Assembly (NCBI GenBank): GCA_964516305.1
Contig: CAZEZH010000139.1
Coordinates: 1 to 7,955, forward strand
Source of the DNA: Lamprobacter sp964516305
Lineage (GTDB): Bacteria > Pseudomonadota > Gammaproteobacteria > Chromatiales > Chromatiaceae
Direction of reading: 5' to 3'
DNA length: 7,955 bases
Shown here piece by piece: positions 5,845 to 7,955 of the stretch. The notes under the pieces are model-generated. The model saw nothing but the letters and a program-made list of their open reading frames with translations, did no database searches and had not been told where the DNA came from. Every line of letters begins with the position of its first letter. Position 1 is the first letter of the stretch. The position numbers and the translations under genes were made by a program.

Positions 5845-6567
5845 ATGAACCTGCACGATACCGCGCAAGCCCTCGCTGCCGAGGTCTCCGCGCTGTCTTT
5901 TGCGGCACCTGTCGCGTTGCTCTACAACCCGCTCTGCTACGCCTGGGATGCACATGCAGCCTACCTGGAGCGCTACGGCGAAGGCCGCCGCTCGGTGTTG
6001 CTGTTGGGGATGAACCCGGGCCCCTTTGGCATGGCGCAGACCGGTGTGCCCTTCGGTGATGTGGAGATGGTGCGGGATTGGCTCGGTATCGAGGCTCCGG
6101 TGGGGGTTCCCCCCGCTGAGCATCCAAAGCGTCCGGTGCTCGGCTTTCAATGTCCACGCCGAGAGGTCAGCGGACAGCGTCTTTGGGGCTGGGCGCGGGC
6201 GCGCTTCGGCACCCCAGAGCGCTTCTTTGCGCAATTCTTCGTCGCCAACTATTGCCCGCTGGTGTTCATGACCGAGACCGGGCGCAACCTGACGCCGGAT
6301 ACCTTGCCCGCTGAAGAGCGAGCGCCGTTGTTTGCGGCTTGCGATCAGGCATTGCGGACGGCGGTCGATCTGCTGGAGCCCGAGCACGTCATCGGAATCG
6401 GCCGTTTCGCCGAGGATCGGGCGCGCGCCGCGCTTTCGGGGCGTGAGCTGCAGATCGGGCGTATCCTGCATCCGAGCCCGGCGAGTCCGGCCGCGAACCG
6501 GGATTGGGTGGGCCAGGCCGAACGAGCCTTGTTGCATCTCGGCATACCGCTCCCGGTTGCGGATTGA
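5845..6567 (+). CDS. SMUG1-type uracil-DNA glycosylase (UDG family 3)
   Basis: This enzyme removes uracil, and in the family also oxidised pyrimidines such as 5-hydroxymethyluracil, from DNA to begin base excision repair. The 240-residue product is strikingly like vertebrate SMUG1. Motif 1 is GMNPGPFGMAQTGVPFG (residues 55-71), with catalytic Asn57 matching human Asn85 and Phe70 matching human Phe98. Next come MVRDWLGI, EHPKRPVLGFQCP, and ANYCPLVF with Asn135 matching human Asn163. GRNLTP follows, and motif 2 is LHPSPASPAAN with His209 matching human His239. The order and spacing are fully conserved, so it should be active. The start at 5845 is supported by a ribosome binding site. It is a single gene, divergent from the OmpA-like gene and convergent with the V-ATPase gene 26 bases away; no repair partner is next to it. 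SMUG1 is scattered among bacteria, which suggests horizontal spread, although base use here does not stand out. Confidence 0.95.
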   Translation: MNLHDTAQALAAEVSALSFAAPVALLYNPLCYAWDAHAAYLERYGEGRRSVLLLGMNPGPFGMAQTGVPFGDVEMVRDWLGIEAPVGVPPAEHPKRPVLGFQCPRREVSGQRLWGWARARFGTPERFFAQFFVANYCPLVFMTETGRNLTPDTLPAEERAPLFAACDQALRTAVDLLEPEHVIGIGRFAEDRARAALSGRELQIGRILHPSPASPAANRDWVGQAERALLHLGIPLPVAD

Positions 6568-6593
6568 GGCGGAGAGTCGCTCTTTCTAGTCAG

Positions 6594-7955
6594 TTATTTG
6601 TCATGGTCCGCTGCTGCTGGCAGCGACGCCTCATCAGCCAAGGCCGCTACCTCGCTCAGCAGCCGCTTGTAATCCGGGCTCTCGGGCGCGGCGTAGTTGA
6701 AGTTCTTGAACAGGCCGGTCAGCTTGATGAAGAATTCGCGCGCGGCACCTTTGCCGTCGAAGTCATAATCGCGATGCACCAGCTCGTAGGCGCGCTCGAA
6801 CGTCAGGTGCTGACGCTTGATCGGCACCGAGGCATCGACCTTGTCGAAGGCGTCCTGCTGCAGAAAGACCATGTCGACGAACAGGGCCTTCTGATAGATC
6901 AGGTAGTCGGCCAGGGTGACGCCTTCCTCGCCGGTGACCTGCATCATCTGCTGTACGCGGTCGCCTTCGCGCAGCAGCTCCTGGATGCGCTTGACGCGCG
7001 TGACCCAGCTCGGGTCGATGTGCTTGCCGTACCAGTCGGCGAGCTGGTCCAGGTAACGCGACCAGGAGATCAGCGGATCGATCGCCGGGTAGAAGCGCTT
7101 GTAGGCGCGGTCATAGGAGAGCCCCAGGAAGGTCTTGACCGTGCTCAGGGTCGACTGGGTGACCGGCTCCTCGAAGTTGCCGCCGGCCGGCGAGACAGAG
7201 CCGATCATGGTCAGACTGCCGTGGCTGCCGTCGGCGGTGCGAAACACCCCTGCGCGCTCGTAGACGCTGCGGATCGAGGAGTCCAGATAGGCCGGGAAGG
7301 CCTCTTCGCCCGGGATCTCCTCGAGTCGACCCGAGGTTTCGCGCATCGCTTGCGCCCAGCGCGAGGTGGAGTCGGCCAGCAGCAGCACCTGGTAGCCCAT
7401 CTGGCGATAATACTCACCGAGTGTGATGCCGGTGTAGATCGAGGCCTCACGCGCCGCGACCGGCATCGATGAGGTGTTGCAGATGATAATGGTGCGATCC
7501 ATCAGCGAGCCGCCGGTCATCGGGTCGGTCAGGCCCGGGAACTCGGTGATCGTCTCGACCACCTCGCCGGCGCGCTCGCCGCAGGCGACCACGATGACGA
7601 TGTCGACCGCGGAATGCTTGGCAATGAGATGCTGCAGCACCGTCTTGCCAGCGCCGAACGGCCCTGGGATGCAGCCGGTGCCGCCGCGCGCGATCGGGAA
7701 GAAGGTATCCACCAGCCGGATGGTGGTGATCATCGGCTCGGATGGATACAGCCGCTCGATGGCGCGGGTACGTAGCATGCGCTCGGTGAGCGGACGGCGT
7801 ACCGGCCAGCGCCGGGTCAGATCGAGCGAGCGTTCATGGCCGTGTTGATCGCGGATGCGTACCACCGGCGTATCGACGGTGACGCTGCCCTCGCGAATCC
7901 AGGTCACCTCGACCTCGCCGAGAAGCCTGCCTTCCGGAGAGTAGAAACCGACCGA
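6594..7955 (-). CDS. atpA: V/A-type ATPase catalytic subunit A, C-terminal part (5' partial)
   Basis: This is the nucleotide-binding catalytic subunit (also called NtpA) of the V1/A1 head, which couples ATP turnover to proton or sodium movement through the membrane sector. About 453 residues are present; family members have near 590, so some 140 N-terminal residues lie beyond the right edge. The frame is open to the edge (SVGFYSPEGRLLGEVEVTW), so the GTG at 7907 is not a start. The P-loop GPFGAGKT is at 7664-7641. Next come ACGERAGEV, SMPVAAREASIYTGIT and the Walker B region LLLADSTSRWA, then SGRLEEIPGEEAFPAYL and the C-terminal helical domain starting around DPLISWSRYLDQ. ACGERAGEV and the wording after it follow the Chlamydia/Borrelia-type bacterial V-ATPases, not the archaeal GCGERGNEM form. 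The gene ends at TAA (6596-6594). Subunit B, normally next, is absent: a convergent glycosylase gene lies there instead. Confidence 0.96.
   Translation of the reverse strand, partial: SVGFYSPEGRLLGEVEVTWIREGSVTVDTPVVRIRDQHGHERSLDLTRRWPVRRPLTERMLRTRAIERLYPSEPMITTIRLVDTFFPIARGGTGCIPGPFGAGKTVLQHLIAKHSAVDIVIVVACGERAGEVVETITEFPGLTDPMTGGSLMDRTIIICNTSSMPVAAREASIYTGITLGEYYRQMGYQVLLLADSTSRWAQAMRETSGRLEEIPGEEAFPAYLDSSIRSVYERAGVFRTADGSHGSLTMIGSVSPAGGNFEEPVTQSTLSTVKTFLGLSYDRAYKRFYPAIDPLISWSRYLDQLADWYGKHIDPSWVTRVKRIQELLREGDRVQQMMQVTGEEGVTLADYLIYQKALFVDMVFLQQDAFDKVDASVPIKRQHLTFERAYELVHRDYDFDGKGAAREFFIKLTGLFKNFNYAAPESPDYKRLLSEVAALADEASLPAAADHDK

Noticed and set aside
5668..6537. Long minus-strand open frame opposite the glycosylase
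   Set aside because: It is antisense to a fully conserved SMUG1-type gene, and its translation shows no recognisable domain; long antisense frames are common in GC-rich DNA.
6568..6593. Hairpin AGAG-TCG-CTCT with a short T-run as a terminator
   Set aside because: A four-base stem is too short to separate from chance.
6504..7472. Long plus-strand open frame opposite the V-ATPase subunit A
   Set aside because: The minus strand carries all subunit A motifs without a break; the plus-strand frame is a codon-bias shadow.

Overview
The window reads as chromosomal DNA of a GC-rich gammaproteobacterium. The purB and roxA (ycfD) products resemble the E. coli proteins closely and lie near each other, as they do in E. 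coli (purB-phoPQ-roxA). The mix of an AcnA-type aconitase, a SMUG1-type glycosylase and a bacterial V-type ATPase would fit Chromatiales (purple sulfur bacteria and relatives). That placement is inference from gene content, not from a marker gene.

Region by region. Positions 1 to about 58 are AT-rich (16 G/C in 58 bases) and do not look like the gene they run into; they are probably a chimeric or contig-end join, or the edge of an insertion. A 5'-truncated aconitase follows on the plus strand, ending at 502. The plus strand then carries a compact run: purB (adenylosuccinate lyase, complete), an EamA/DMT-family membrane transporter, and roxA (ribosomal protein L16 arginine hydroxylase). The transporter and roxA overlap by ATGA. 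This looks like one transcription unit joining purine synthesis, an unassigned transporter and a ribosome-modifying oxygenase.

From 4206 to 5510 the minus strand holds two tandem paralogous OmpA-domain proteins, each an exported single-domain protein with a conserved cysteine pair and peptidoglycan-binding residues. The upstream copy (4920-5510) has a good ribosome binding site and a structured 3' region that ends in a strong intrinsic terminator. The downstream copy begins immediately after that terminator with no clear Shine-Dalgarno sequence. The two proteins differ by a lopsided exchange of acidic residues for neutral or basic ones.

A gene-free stretch (5511-5844) leads to a complete plus-strand SMUG1-type uracil-DNA glycosylase with all key catalytic residues. 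It converges on the C-terminal part of a V-type ATPase catalytic subunit A (minus strand, running off the right edge), whose closest family likeness is the Chlamydia/Borrelia-type bacterial V-ATPases. Subunit B is not in its usual place directly downstream of A.

I found no tRNA, rRNA, CRISPR array, insertion sequence or complete mobile element. Nothing here amounts to a clearly new multi-gene system. The points most worth a second look are the left-end junction, the odd V-ATPase gene order, the bacterial SMUG1, and the terminator-separated OmpA pair.
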